A stretch of 64,000 bases of DNA from Phragmitibacter flavus (lineage in GTDB: Bacteria > Verrucomicrobiota > Verrucomicrobiia > Verrucomicrobiales > Verrucomicrobiaceae), in NCBI RefSeq assembly GCF_005780165.1, contig NZ_VAUV01000014.1, forward strand, positions 98,495 to 162,494, in the 5' to 3' direction. Under the pieces are notes generated by a model that worked only from the letters and a program-made list of their open reading frames with translations, ran no database searches and had not been told where the DNA came from. A program made the position numbers and the translations under genes. This document shows, in pieces, positions 1 through 9,800 of the stretch (within the stretch, counting starts at the first letter, position 1; every line of letters starts with the position of its first letter).

Positions 1-17
1 AGGTTATCGGTTTTCAT
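1..17 (-). CDS. 5' end of an unidentified gene cut by the window edge
   Basis: A minus-strand ATG at 17-15 opens a frame reading MKTDN and leaves the window. Only five codons are visible, so no function can be assigned. Its interest lies in position: a palindrome matching the operator in front of the neighbouring TetR gene sits 28-49 bp upstream of this ATG, so this is the probable regulated target. The start codon is inferred from that arrangement alone. Confidence 0.35.
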
Positions 18-44
18 GGTGTTAGTTTGGATGAGTTACGGGTG

Positions 45-66
45 TAGTTGACTGTATAGTAAACAA
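45..66. promoter_or_regulatory. Putative TetR operator 2, upstream of the edge gene
   Basis: Half-sites TAGTTGAC (45-52) and GTAAACAA (59-66) are separated by 6 bp. Each differs by one base from the perfect half-sites of the operator at 722-743, and the spacer length is the same. The site lies between the end of the TetR gene and the start of the minus-strand gene at the window edge. Confidence 0.6.
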
Positions 67-95
67 AAAGCTGCGAAAAAAAGGCGGGAGCCTGC

Positions 96-710
96 CTAAT
101 GAGTGGACTCAAGGCGCTTGGCACCGAGCATGTCCATGGCGGTGTCGGGAAGGGTGCGGAGGAAGTCGAGGTCGTTGTGGATGCGCGCTTGAGTAAGGCT
201 GCCTTCGATGAAAGCGAAGAGGGATTTTGCCTTGAGCGCGGCGTCGCCGGGAGGGAGGGTGCCTTCGGCTTGGGCGTCACGGATGGCGGACTCGTAATAC
301 CGGACCTGGCGCTGGAGGAGTTCCTTCACCTTGGTGGCAATGGCTTCATCCTGGGTGCTGACTTCGGAACCGAGGGAGAAACAGGGGCAGCCGAGTATTT
401 GACCGTGTTCTTTCTGGATCTCCACCTGGGAATCGTAGACGGATTGAAGGGCGGCGCGGATGCGCTCAAGGGGAGGGTTGGAGGCAGAGAACAGATTGTC
501 CAACTTGGTTTTGCCGCTTTGCTGCCAGTCTTCCTCAAGGGCGGCCACGGCGAGGGTGGACTTCGAGTCGAAGAAATAATAGAAGCTGCCTTTTTTGACG
601 CCGGCCTTTTCGCAGATGTTGTCGATGGTGACGACGCCGTAGCTGCGTTCCCAGATAAGATCCAGCGCCGCCTTTAAAAGGCGTTCTTTTGCGTCGCTGG
701 TGCGTCCCAT
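96..710 (-). CDS. TetR/AcrR family transcriptional regulator
   Basis: A 204-residue one-component repressor. Residues 8-55 form the N-terminal helix-turn-helix, including the conserved stretch with GVKKGSFYYFF that marks the TetR recognition helix. The rest is an all-helical ligand-binding domain with two cysteines (ILGCPC, near residue 107) that might sense electrophiles or redox state, as in NemR-type regulators; that is inference. The start ATG at 710 lies 12 bp from a perfect 8+8 bp palindrome, so the gene is probably autoregulated. A near copy of the palindrome precedes the next gene on the same strand, at the left edge of the window. The family assignment is secure. The ligand is unknown. 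Confidence 0.93.
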   Translation of the reverse strand: MGRTSDAKERLLKAALDLIWERSYGVVTIDNICEKAGVKKGSFYYFFDSKSTLAVAALEEDWQQSGKTKLDNLFSASNPPLERIRAALQSVYDSQVEIQKEHGQILGCPCFSLGSEVSTQDEAIATKVKELLQRQVRYYESAIRDAQAEGTLPPGDAALKAKSLFAFIEGSLTQARIHNDLDFLRTLPDTAMDMLGAKRLESTH

Positions 711-721
711 GAATGGACTTA

Positions 722-743
722 TAGTTTACTAGTTGGTAAACTA
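722..743. promoter_or_regulatory. Putative TetR operator 1 (autoregulatory)
   Basis: Perfect inverted repeat: TAGTTTAC (722-729), 6-bp spacer, GTAAACTA (736-743). It lies just upstream of the TetR start codon, where it would overlap the promoter. The length and symmetry fit TetR-family operators. The second near-identical copy at 45-66 makes chance unlikely. Confidence 0.75.
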
Positions 744-833
744 CAAGCGGAAATTACAATTTTCTTGAGGTCGTGATTTCGAGCAACGAAACCGGAAGTT
801 GCGTGCGTCGATGGATTCCTTCAAGGTGGTGAT

Positions 834-1871
834 ATGCAGAATTTTGTGGAACAACTTCGGAATGGGCAGGACTTGGATGCCGGGCAGGTGCATGAGGCGA
901 CGGGATTTTTGCTGGACCCCGAGGCAGCGTCGGAGGACAAGGCCGCGTTTTTGAAGGCGCTGGCGGTGAAGGGGGAGACGGCGGGGGAGATCTCGGCTTT
1001 TGTTAAGGAATTTTTGCAGCATGCGGTGGTGCCGGGGATTGATCCGAAGTCATTGGACGGTCCGATGCTGGATGTGGTGGGCACGGGTGGGGACAAGCTG
1101 AATCTGTTTAATGTGTCGAGCACGGCGATGTTCATCCTGGCGGCGGGCGGGGTGTGTATTGTGAAGCATGGGAATCGCGGCATCACCAGCAAGAGCGGGG
1201 GCGCGGATGTGCTGGAGGCGTTGGGGGTGAAGATTGATCTGCCTCCGGCGGAACTGGCGCGGTGCGTGCGCGAGGTGGGACTGGGTTTTGTGTTTGCGCC
1301 GTCGTATCATCCGGCATTCAAGAGTGTGGTGGCGGCGAGAAAGATTTTGGCGGGGGAAGGGCAGCGCAGCATTTTTAATTTGCTGGGTCCGTTGTTGAAT
1401 CCGGCGCGTCCGCCGTATCAGCTCTTGGGGGTTTTTGATGAGCGCTTGGTGCCGATGTTTGCGGAGATCTTGAAGGATTTGGGAAGGGAGTCGGCCTGGG
1501 TGGTGCATGGCACGACGGCGGATGGTCGGGGCATGGATGAACTTAGCACGCTGGGAAAAAACAAGGTGGCGAAGTATTCAGCGGCGGGGATCGAGTTGAC
1601 GGAACTGGACCCGCTGGCGGAAGGATTTGCTGAGGCGAAGATCGAGGATCTGGTGGGTGGCGGCGCGGTGGAGAATGCGACGATTCTTGAGGATATTCTG
1701 GCGGGTCGTTTACGCGGTCCGAAGCGCGAGATCGCGGTGCTCAACGCGGCGGCGGGTTTTGTGATTGTGGGCAAGGCAACGACGTTGCAGGAGGGCAAGG
1801 CACTGGCGGAAGAACTGATCGGGCGCGGGGCGGCGCATGCAAAATTGCAGGCGGTGCAGCAGTGGATTTGA
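834..1871 (+). CDS. trpD: Anthranilate phosphoribosyltransferase
   Basis: A 345-residue cytoplasmic enzyme that transfers phosphoribosyl from PRPP to anthranilate in tryptophan biosynthesis. The family length is normal. Hallmarks are present in order: GTGGD at 83-87 (PRPP binding), NVSSTA at 93-98, KHGNR at 111-115 followed by SGGADVLEALG, the RSIFNLLGPLLNPARP stretch near residue 180, and GMDELS near 230. The ATG at 834 has a good Shine-Dalgarno (AAGGTGGT) about 7 nt upstream. No other trp gene is in the window, so it stands alone between the TetR gene and glycosyltransferases. Pyrimidine phosphorylases are related but lack this combination of motifs. Confidence 0.96.
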   Translation: MQNFVEQLRNGQDLDAGQVHEATGFLLDPEAASEDKAAFLKALAVKGETAGEISAFVKEFLQHAVVPGIDPKSLDGPMLDVVGTGGDKLNLFNVSSTAMFILAAGGVCIVKHGNRGITSKSGGADVLEALGVKIDLPPAELARCVREVGLGFVFAPSYHPAFKSVVAARKILAGEGQRSIFNLLGPLLNPARPPYQLLGVFDERLVPMFAEILKDLGRESAWVVHGTTADGRGMDELSTLGKNKVAKYSAAGIELTELDPLAEGFAEAKIEDLVGGGAVENATILEDILAGRLRGPKREIAVLNAAAGFVIVGKATTLQEGKALAEELIGRGAAHAKLQAVQQWI

Positions 1872-1899
1872 TAAGGGGTGTGCGAACGCGATGGCTGGA

Positions 1900-3615
1900 T
1901 CAAACCCGTAGCCGATGAAAGGCGCGGGTGATCCAGGATCGACCGTTCCAATTGGAAACGGCGGCCTGGATTTTCGCCAAGGATTTTTCGGATTTTTGGA
2001 GATTCTTGACGCTGTCCTTTAGCTGGGTTTGGAGCTTCTTGATGTCCTGTTCTCTGGATGCCAGTTGGCTGCGCAGTTGAAAAAATTCATCGCGGAGCTC
2101 GGCGATGGAGGATGAGATCAGGGCGGCGGCGGCGAGTTGGGGTTCGTTGAGGGCGACCCGAGCTGCTCCATTCAAAAGATGTGACCTGGCGTAGGCGTGA
2201 TTGATGGCATTGCTGGTCTGTGTTTGATCGGCTGCTTGAGGACGCAAATGGTAGTAGGCGAGCGATTGAGGGACGACGAGGAAGTCGGCGCGCAAGAGGC
2301 AGCGGCGGCTGAAATCCCAGTCCTCGGCGACATCAAGGGATTCATCGTAGCCGTCCAACTCCTGCCATAGCGATTTTTCGTAGAGGAAGGAATGGATGGC
2401 CAGCCTGTTGTTCCCAAGGTGCTCGCTGAGCAGGAGACGGGTGAACCCGGGGGTGGCGAGGACTCGATGGGTCTCAACAATTTCGCCATCGGGCAGGATG
2501 TTTTCGTAGATGTAGGTGTGCTGACAGGCGGAACCGCGTGGTGACGGCTGGAGCTTGGCAAGCAGGCCGCAAGCAAGTTTTTCCAGGCATTCAGAATGCC
2601 AGGTGTCGTCGTCGTCCAGAACGATGAGCCACTGTCCCTTGGCGGTGCTGGCTCCTGCATTCAGCATGGCACCTAGCTTGGCGGTGGGCTGTGCTTCGAG
2701 TATTTGAAGGGGCAGATGTCGGCTGGGGTTACCTTCTTCAACGATGACGGGCGCATATTGAAGGGCTTCCCCATGGGCGACCACGATGAGTTCGATGTTC
2801 GGGTAACTTTGCTGGCGCACCGAGTTGACGGCACGACGCATCATCTGCGGTCGGTTGTGGGAGCGCATGATGACCGAGATCAAGGGCAATTCAAATTCAG
2901 CAGAGGGGTCCCAGGGGACGAACTTTCGTTGTGGATCGGAGGGATGGAGCCAGTGGCCAAGGGCTTGTGGATTGCGACGAAGAAAGAGTTGTCGACCGTG
3001 TATCTCACGATCAGTAGAATTTTGCCGCAGGTAGGTTTCATCCAGGGCGATGGAGGGGTTGAAGTGAGGGTGTGCGTGGACGAATTGAAGGTCTCTCGCG
3101 TCCACGACGACGCCATCCCGGTAGGCGCGCAGGCTGAACTCGTCATCGGAATAGATGCCCTGATAACCTTCATGCAGAATGGCTCCTTGCTGAAGGTAGC
3201 GGGCGCGGGTGCAGATGCCCAAACAGAGGATGTCGTCACGCCGATGTCCGTCGCTGACCCGCAGCACTTTTGGTTGAGACAGATCACCAAGCCGCTTGAT
3301 GATTTCCTGGTCCCATCCGGGTCGAGCTTGCCAGTCATCCGACAGCAGGATGAGGATCGAGCCCCGGGATTTGGCGGCGGCGAGATTCCAGGCAGCCACA
3401 CAACCGGCATTGGTTTGATTTACGACGCAGTGGTAGAAATTAGAAAGCTGTTCAGTTGATGAAACGTCATCAGCATCAAGTGCAAAGAGGTGCTCCACCT
3501 GTTCGGGCGATTTAGCTGCTTCAAGCCAGGATTTCCGGGTGGCGGCGGCAAGTTCAGGCCGACCTCGCGTGGCATGCAGAAGTGAGATGGTCGGAGTCGA
3601 TGAGGTGGAAAGCAT
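1900..3615 (-). CDS. Tandem-domain glycosyltransferase with C-terminal coiled coil
   Basis: A 571-residue protein with two GT-A type domains. The first (about residues 8-220) begins with a TISLLHATRGRPE strand and contains LILLSDDW as a DxD-like site. The second (about 245-480) is a clear GT2 domain opening with PLISVIMRSHNRPQMM and carrying WLIVLDDDDTW, the nucleotide-sugar and metal site. The last about 90 residues are Gln/Lys-rich heptad-like and probably a coiled coil. There is no signal peptide or membrane segment, so it should be cytoplasmic. It diverges from another small glycosyltransferase at 3791. It may act in polysaccharide or glycoprotein assembly; the acceptor is unknown. Confidence 0.85.
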   Translation of the reverse strand: MLSTSSTPTISLLHATRGRPELAAATRKSWLEAAKSPEQVEHLFALDADDVSSTEQLSNFYHCVVNQTNAGCVAAWNLAAAKSRGSILILLSDDWQARPGWDQEIIKRLGDLSQPKVLRVSDGHRRDDILCLGICTRARYLQQGAILHEGYQGIYSDDEFSLRAYRDGVVVDARDLQFVHAHPHFNPSIALDETYLRQNSTDREIHGRQLFLRRNPQALGHWLHPSDPQRKFVPWDPSAEFELPLISVIMRSHNRPQMMRRAVNSVRQQSYPNIELIVVAHGEALQYAPVIVEEGNPSRHLPLQILEAQPTAKLGAMLNAGASTAKGQWLIVLDDDDTWHSECLEKLACGLLAKLQPSPRGSACQHTYIYENILPDGEIVETHRVLATPGFTRLLLSEHLGNNRLAIHSFLYEKSLWQELDGYDESLDVAEDWDFSRRCLLRADFLVVPQSLAYYHLRPQAADQTQTSNAINHAYARSHLLNGAARVALNEPQLAAAALISSSIAELRDEFFQLRSQLASREQDIKKLQTQLKDSVKNLQKSEKSLAKIQAAVSNWNGRSWITRAFHRLRV

Positions 3616-3790
3616 TAAATGGAAAATAGAGAACGGAGGGTTCTAGCGGGTGACAAGCTAATGCATGAGTGCCCAAAGATTCAAGCACAGTTAAAATTAC
3701 CAGGTCAGAAGGGCTATCTTGCCGTTGCCTTGGCAAGAAACGCTTTTGTTTGAAAAGTTCACGGGTTTGGTCGAAAGACGCGGCCGCACC

Positions 3791-4333
3791 ATGCTTTCAA
3801 TTCTCATTGCCACCTTGCCACAACGCGAGTCATTGTTCCTTCGATTGATCGAGGACTTAAGAAGACAAAGTGATCATCGTCCTGTGGAGGTGTTGGTGGA
3901 GGACAGTGTGGAACTCAGCATCGGTGAGAAGCGCAATCAATTGATGGGAGCAGCAAGTGGAGACTATCTTTGTTTCATTGATGATGACGACCGGATCTGT
4001 GAAAACTATATCGATTTGTTGCTTGAGGCTATGGAGGCGGAACCGGACTGCTGCTCGTTGAATGGCATCATTACTTTTGACGGAGAGGATCCGAAGCTAT
4101 TTAAGCACTCGATCGACTATCTTGGGATTTACGAGGAAGAGGGTGTTTATTATCGTCCGCCCAACCATCTCAATTGCATTCGCACGGAGATCGCAAGAAG
4201 GTTTAAGTTCCCCGGTTTGAATTTTGGTGAGGATGCAGATTTCTGCATGCAAATGCTAAACGCTGGCGCTTTGCAGGTGGAATACAAAATTGAGCCGGTT
4301 CTCTACTATTATGACTATGTGTCGAGTAAGTAA
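3791..4333 (+). CDS. Small GT2-family glycosyltransferase
   Basis: A 180-residue protein. I chose the ATG at 3791 because MLSILIATLPQRESLF is the normal first beta-strand of a GT2 domain; an upstream ATG at 3719 would add 24 unrelated residues. It shows GEKRNQLMGAASGDYLCFIDDDDRI, where the DDDD is the metal/nucleotide-sugar site, and a later NFGEDADFCMQML segment typical of the acceptor side. It is shorter than most GT2 enzymes (usually 230 or more), so it is a minimal domain. It is divergent from the two-domain glycosyltransferase at 1900-3615, and the two may serve one surface-glycan pathway. Substrate unknown. Confidence 0.8.
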   Translation: MLSILIATLPQRESLFLRLIEDLRRQSDHRPVEVLVEDSVELSIGEKRNQLMGAASGDYLCFIDDDDRICENYIDLLLEAMEAEPDCCSLNGIITFDGEDPKLFKHSIDYLGIYEEEGVYYRPPNHLNCIRTEIARRFKFPGLNFGEDADFCMQMLNAGALQVEYKIEPVLYYYDYVSSK

Positions 4334-4347
4334 GGCCGCTGCAGGAG

Positions 4348-5682
4348 TTATCCCAGGCCCTCAACTTTCCAGCCTTCACGGTAGGGACGGATGAGGTTGG
4401 CGTTGATGGTGTCGTGATTGGTCTGTTGAGTTTTGGCGTCCCAGGTGACCCACTCATTTGGGGCATGTTCGGCGAGGGTGCCGACGAGGACAACTTCGGT
4501 AAGGTTGGCGGCGTGTTTGAAGTGGGAGGTGGCAGGACGGTTGTTGATGATGGCGTCGACCCAGTCGTGATAGTGGTCCTGTTTGGGGAAGTTGCGCGGA
4601 TACTTCTCGTTGGGGAAGTTCTCTTCGGGAAGGACGAAGGGACGCTGGTTGTAGGGTTTGAAGATGCTGCCTTTGTCGCCGATCCACAGTCCGCCTTGAA
4701 GCGGGAATTTGGTGAGGGCTTTGGGCATGGGGATTTTGCTGGCGTCGGGATGATGTTCGCCGTCGAGCCAGGTGAGCTTGAGGGTGTCGCCAGCGGTAAA
4801 GGAGGTTCCGGCGAATTCGAATTCGACTTCGCGGGCTTTGGACCAGAGGCCGGTGCCGGTTTCGCCGGTGTGGGTTTGTTTGACTCGGAGGGCGGGGGAG
4901 AGCTGGAGGGCATCGACGGTGGCGTCGAAGTGATGGCACCCCATGTCGCCGAGTTCGCCGACGCCGTAGTCGCGCCAGGCACGCCAGTGTTGGGGGTGAT
5001 AAGCTCCGTTGAGAAAAGGGACGGAGTCGCGCACGCCGAGCCACTTGTCCCAATCAAGGGTGTCGGGTGGGGTGTCGCCCTGAGGCGTGAGGGTGGTGTT
5101 TGTTGGCCACCAGCTGAGGGGTTTGTTTTCCCAGAGGATGATTTCTTTGATTTTGCCGATGGCTCCGGTTTGCAGAAGCTGGACCATCATGCGGCTTTCG
5201 ATGCTGCTGCGGCCTTGATTGCCCATTTGGGTGATGACCCCGGCTTTTTCGGCCTCGGCAACGATGACGCGACACTCATGGACGGTGGGGGCCATGGGTT
5301 TTTGCAGGTAGATGTGCTTTTTCGCGCGAATGGCGAGCACGCACGGGGTGGCGTGCATGTGGTCGGGGGTGGCGATGGTAATGGCGTCGAATTTGCTGGA
5401 ATGATCGGCAAGGAGTTCGCGCCAGTCGAGGTGCTGCGAGGCGTCGGGATAGGTCGCGGCGGTTTTTTGGAGCAGGTTTTTGTCGACATCACAAAGGGCG
5501 ACGATCTTGGCTTTGGGGTGCGAAGCGATGGAACTGATGGTGCCTTTGCCCATGCCGCCGACGCCGATGCAGGCAATGTTGATCTGGGAGTTGGGGGCGG
5601 CAACGCTGGTGATGGCGGGGAATCCGATGCTGGCGGTGGCAGTGCTGGCAGCAGCGTGCTTGAGGAAACGGCGGCGATTCAT
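4348..5682 (-). CDS. Tat-exported Gfo/Idh/MocA-family oxidoreductase
   Basis: A 444-residue protein beginning MNRRRFLKHAAA, a twin-arginine signal (RRRFLK) followed by a hydrophobic stretch, so it is exported folded with cofactor. Residues about 33-160 are a Rossmann domain with IACIGVGGMGKG (dinucleotide-binding loop), ALCDVD and the LQKPMAPTVHE motif of the family (the usual catalytic EKP lysine region, here QKP). The C-terminal half is the alpha/beta substrate domain. Exported members of this family are abundant in Planctomycetes and Verrucomicrobia and are thought to act on sugars or sugar acids. It is convergent with the glycosyltransferase at 3791. Substrate not predictable. Confidence 0.9.
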   Translation of the reverse strand: MNRRRFLKHAAASTATASIGFPAITSVAAPNSQINIACIGVGGMGKGTISSIASHPKAKIVALCDVDKNLLQKTAATYPDASQHLDWRELLADHSSKFDAITIATPDHMHATPCVLAIRAKKHIYLQKPMAPTVHECRVIVAEAEKAGVITQMGNQGRSSIESRMMVQLLQTGAIGKIKEIILWENKPLSWWPTNTTLTPQGDTPPDTLDWDKWLGVRDSVPFLNGAYHPQHWRAWRDYGVGELGDMGCHHFDATVDALQLSPALRVKQTHTGETGTGLWSKAREVEFEFAGTSFTAGDTLKLTWLDGEHHPDASKIPMPKALTKFPLQGGLWIGDKGSIFKPYNQRPFVLPEENFPNEKYPRNFPKQDHYHDWVDAIINNRPATSHFKHAANLTEVVLVGTLAEHAPNEWVTWDAKTQQTNHDTINANLIRPYREGWKVEGLG

Positions 5683-5785
5683 GGAAAAGCCTTACGAGGT
5701 GAAGGATGGTGGACTTGCAGCACTTTGGGGTGGAGGATTGGAAGCGTGACGGCTAAAGTGGCGTTTACGACCGATTGATCTTTGA

Positions 5786-6847
5786 ATGAGCCTTGCCAAT
5801 CCACATTTGATTCTCGTGCATGGTGACGGCGTTGCCGCCGATGCGCTTTCGGCGGCGGCCGGGGTGGCGTTTGCGCAGTGGCAGTTCAGTTCGGTGGGGA
5901 GTTTGGAGGAGGCGGTGGGGCAGAGGCCGAGTCCGGCGGAGTTGCTGGTGATGGTGGACCCGGGGGATGAGGAGTGGCGTGCGGCGCGGGAGGTGGCTTT
6001 GGCGGATGGATTGCCGAGATGGAACGTGGTGGCGCTGAGTCATGGAGCGGGTGTGGCGCTGCATCCAGAGATGATCCCGCAGGCGGAGTGGCATCCGGCG
6101 ACGCTGGCAAGGTATCTGCGACATGCGCTGACGGAGTTGGATTTGCGTCGGCGTTGTTTGCGACATGAGGGGGACATGCACACGATCGCGCGCAGAATTC
6201 GTCATGATTTGAATGCGCCGTTGAATGGCATCCTGAGCATGACGGAGTTGATTCAGGACATTGCTTCGTCGGGTGGCACGGAGGTGGCAGAACTGACGCC
6301 GTCGATTTTTGAGGCGATCGATCGAATGGTGGCGTTGATTGATCGGGTGAGTGCAGTGGCGAAGGCGAGCAGCATGCCGCATGAACGGGAGTCGGTGCCG
6401 ATGGAGGAGCCGTTGTGGGCGGCTTTGCAGAAGATGGAGTTTCAGATGTTGAAGTGTCAGGCGAAGGTGGAGTCGACAGAGGGTTTGCCGGGTGTGCACG
6501 GATCGCGCGACTGGTTGCAAATGATCTGGCAGACGCTGATTTCAAACGCCTTGAAGCACGGTGGCAAGCCGCCGTTGGTGCGTATTGGCTGGGGTGATGG
6601 GGGCGATGGCTGGAAGTTCTGGGTGGAGGACAATGGCGGCGGGGTGCGAGAAGGGAGTCGCGATGGTTTGTTCAAGCCGTTCCATCTTTTGCATCAGGAA
6701 AACCGGGCCTATGGTTTGGGATTGTCCTTGGTGCAGAGGCTGGTGGATTTGCAGGGCGGGTATTGTGGATTCGAGGAATTGGAATCGGGATCGCGCTTCT
6801 TCTTTGTGTTGCCGAAGGACCTGCTGGCAAACACCAAGACAAATTAG
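5786..6847 (+). CDS. Sensor histidine kinase with degenerate receiver-like N-terminus
   Basis: A 353-residue soluble kinase. The first about 115 residues have receiver-like secondary structure (HLILVHGDGVAAD, ELLVMVDPGD) but lack a convincing acidic triad. The dimerisation/phosphoacceptor helix follows, with ARRIRHDLNAPLNGILSMTELI (His near 139). The HATPase domain has N-box SNALKHG, G1 DNGGG and G2 GLGLSLVQRL. No transmembrane segment is present. It is 29 bp upstream of a large hybrid kinase in the same orientation, so the two are likely co-transcribed and may form one phosphorelay. No stand-alone response regulator is nearby. Confidence 0.88.
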   Translation: MSLANPHLILVHGDGVAADALSAAAGVAFAQWQFSSVGSLEEAVGQRPSPAELLVMVDPGDEEWRAAREVALADGLPRWNVVALSHGAGVALHPEMIPQAEWHPATLARYLRHALTELDLRRRCLRHEGDMHTIARRIRHDLNAPLNGILSMTELIQDIASSGGTEVAELTPSIFEAIDRMVALIDRVSAVAKASSMPHERESVPMEEPLWAALQKMEFQMLKCQAKVESTEGLPGVHGSRDWLQMIWQTLISNALKHGGKPPLVRIGWGDGGDGWKFWVEDNGGGVREGSRDGLFKPFHLLHQENRAYGLGLSLVQRLVDLQGGYCGFEELESGSRFFFVLPKDLLANTKTN

Positions 6848-6876
6848 GTTGGCTTTTTTTGTGGTTTTGTTGATGG

Positions 6877-9800
6877 TTGCTGACTTCGATGGATCGCTCA
6901 CTTCATCCGACTGAATCAACTTACCGGGCCAGCATTTTGCTGGTGGATGAAAATGAGGCGTCGCGGGTGGCGATGGTGGAGTTATTGCAGCCCTATTTTT
7001 TCGTGAGTGCGGTCGTGAGCACCCAGGCGGGGTTGAGTGCGCTGGATCGTGGATTGCCCGACATGGTGCTGTGCGATGAGCACAATGGACCCGCGTTGTT
7101 GAAAAGCATTCGGGGCAATCCGAAGTGGGAAACGTTGCTGGTGCTGCTGCTGACAAAGTCGGGGGCAGGATCAGGGGCGGAAGAGGTGGAGTTGTTGCCT
7201 CGGCGGGTGGAGCTTTTGGCGGATGATTATCTGCCGATGCCTTGTCCGGCGCATCATTTGCTGGCGAGGGTGCAAACGCATTTGAAGAGCCGTTTGAGGA
7301 ATCGGGAGATGGAGGAGCGGTTGCGGGAGAACGAGGCGATTTTGCAGAGTTTGATGATGTCGGCCACGGACTGCCTGATGATGGTGGATTTGGGCGGGGA
7401 GGTGTTGTGGATCAGCGAGAGCGGGCGTCGCAGCATGGAGATGCAGGAGGAGGTTTCGTCGGCGTGGAGGCGTCGATCATGGATGGAATTTTGGAGCGAT
7501 CCGGTAACCCAGCAGGAGGCGGCGAAGGCGATGGAGGTGGCGCGGAGGAGAGGGACGGGCAGGTTCCGTGGGCATTGTCCAACGGCCGAGGGAAATTCGC
7601 GTTGGTGGGAGGTGACGGTGACGCCGATTTTGAACGCAACAGGGCAGCCGGGGAGCCTGCTTTGTGTGATGCATGATGTGACGGAGATGATGCGTGCGGA
7701 GCAGTCGTTGCGGGAGAGTGAGTCGCGCTGGCGGGAGTTGACGCATGCGATTCCGCATCTGGTGTGGAGCTGCACGCCGGATGCGTGGACGGATTTTCTG
7801 AATGGTCAGTGGGAGGTTTACAGTGGTATTCCGGCGGAGGAAAATTTGGGGGATGCGTGGCAGACTTTGGTCCATCCTGAAGACATTGATCCGTTGAAGG
7901 AAAAGTGGAGTCGGGTGGCCGAGGTGGGGCCGAGCTTCAGTTCGGAGATGCGGATTTTGCGAAGGGATGGAGAGTATCGTTGGTTCAAAGTGAACGCGTT
8001 GCCGGAGCGCGATGTGGAGGGGCGGATCGTGAAGTGGTATGGATCGAATACGGAGATCGAAGATTTAAAGCGGGCCGAAGCGGCGCTGCGGGAGAACGAG
8101 GCGCGGTTGGCGGCGATTTTTCAACAGGCCGGGGCGGGGATTGTGCAGATGGATGCAGAGGGAAGGTATCTGATGGTGAACGATGCCTATTGTGAAATCA
8201 CAGGGAGAGATCGTGGGGAGTTGATGCGTCTGACCTATAGGGACACGACGCACCCGGAGGATTTTGAGGTGTCGCTGCCGCCGTTCAATGCCTTGTTTGA
8301 AGGCGGGCCGCCGTTTGTGATCGAGAAGCGATATCTGCGTCCGGACGGGAGTCATGTTTGGGCAAGGAAGAGCCTGGTGGGGATGAAGGATGAGGGCGGG
8401 AATGTGGTGGCGGCACTGGCGATTGTGCATGATATTTCGGAGAGTCGCGAGGCGGAGAACGAGTTGCTGGATCGTGAGGCGCAATTGAGTTTGGTGACCA
8501 ATCATGCGCCAGTGTTGCTGGCGCAGCTGGATGCGAATTTGCGCTACAAGTTTGTGAACCGGCATTATGCGGCTCGCTATGAGGTGACCCCGGAAGCGAT
8601 GGTGGGAAAGGCGCTGCATGAGGTGATTGGGTTTGATGCGCTGCACGTGGCGATGCCGTTTATCCATCGGGTGCTCGCCGGTGAGCGGGTGGAGTATGAG
8701 CTGAACATTCCGTATTCAAAACTGGGCAATCGCTGGACGCATGTGGTGTATGTGCCGGACTTCAATACGGAGGGAAAGGTGGTGAGTTTTTTGGTGGTGC
8801 TCACGGATATGACGGCGCGCAAGCAGTCGGAGCGCGAGCTGGAGCAGGCGCGCGATGAAGCATTGGCGGCGTCGCGGGCGAAGGACGATTTTCTGGCGAG
8901 GCTTTCGCATGAGTTGCGCACGCCATTGAACCCGGCGTTGCTGGTGGCGAGCGAGGCGGCGAGCAATCCCCTGCTGCCCAAAGAAATTCGCTCGGATTTT
9001 GAAACGATCCGCAAGCATGTGGATCTGGAGGCGCGATTGATCGATGATTTGCTCGATCTGACAAGCATCACGCGCAACAAGCTGACATTGGAGTCGCGAC
9101 CGGTGCACATTCAGTCGGTGCTGGAGGACGCGATCAAAACGGTGCAGGCGGATGCGAGTCAGAAGCGTCTGCGTTTTGATCTTCGGCTCAATGAGCCGAG
9201 GGTGGTGGTGAATGGCGATGCGGTGAGGCTTCAGCAGATCGTGTGGAATGTGCTGAAAAATGCCATCAAGTTCTCTGCGGAAGGAACGACCATCCAGGTG
9301 GCGACGAGAGTGGTGGACGGTCGGCATGTCATGGAGATCCGGGACGATGGCATCGGCATGGTGCCGGAGGAACTGGAGAGGATTTTCCATGCATTTGCGC
9401 AGGGCCAGCATGCGGAGAAGTCGGCGGTGCACCGGTTTGGCGGACTGGGGCTGGGATTGACGATTTCGCGGATGTTGGTGGAATTGCACAACGGCGAAAT
9501 CCGCGCGGAAAGCGGTGGCCGCGGTGAGGGATCGGCGTTTTTCATTGAGCTGCCGGTCGCAGAGTTACGGGATCGGGATCAGAATCAGGCAGAGTCGACG
9601 GCAAGGGTGGAGACGACGCGGGTGGATGTCGGAGTTGCGCCACGGCATTTGCGCATTTTGCTGGTGGAAGATCATGAGCCGACTCGTGAAGCGATGGCCT
9701 CATTGTTAAAGCGGCGTCAGCATCAGGTGGTGGCCGTGGGAAGCGTGGCGGAGGGATTGAAGGTGGCGGAGACGAACATCTTTGATTTATTGATATCGGA

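Noticed and set aside
4414..5778. Plus-strand frame opposite the Gfo/Idh/MocA oxidoreductase
   Set aside because: Gly/Val/Asp-rich complement of a gene with Tat signal and Rossmann motif.
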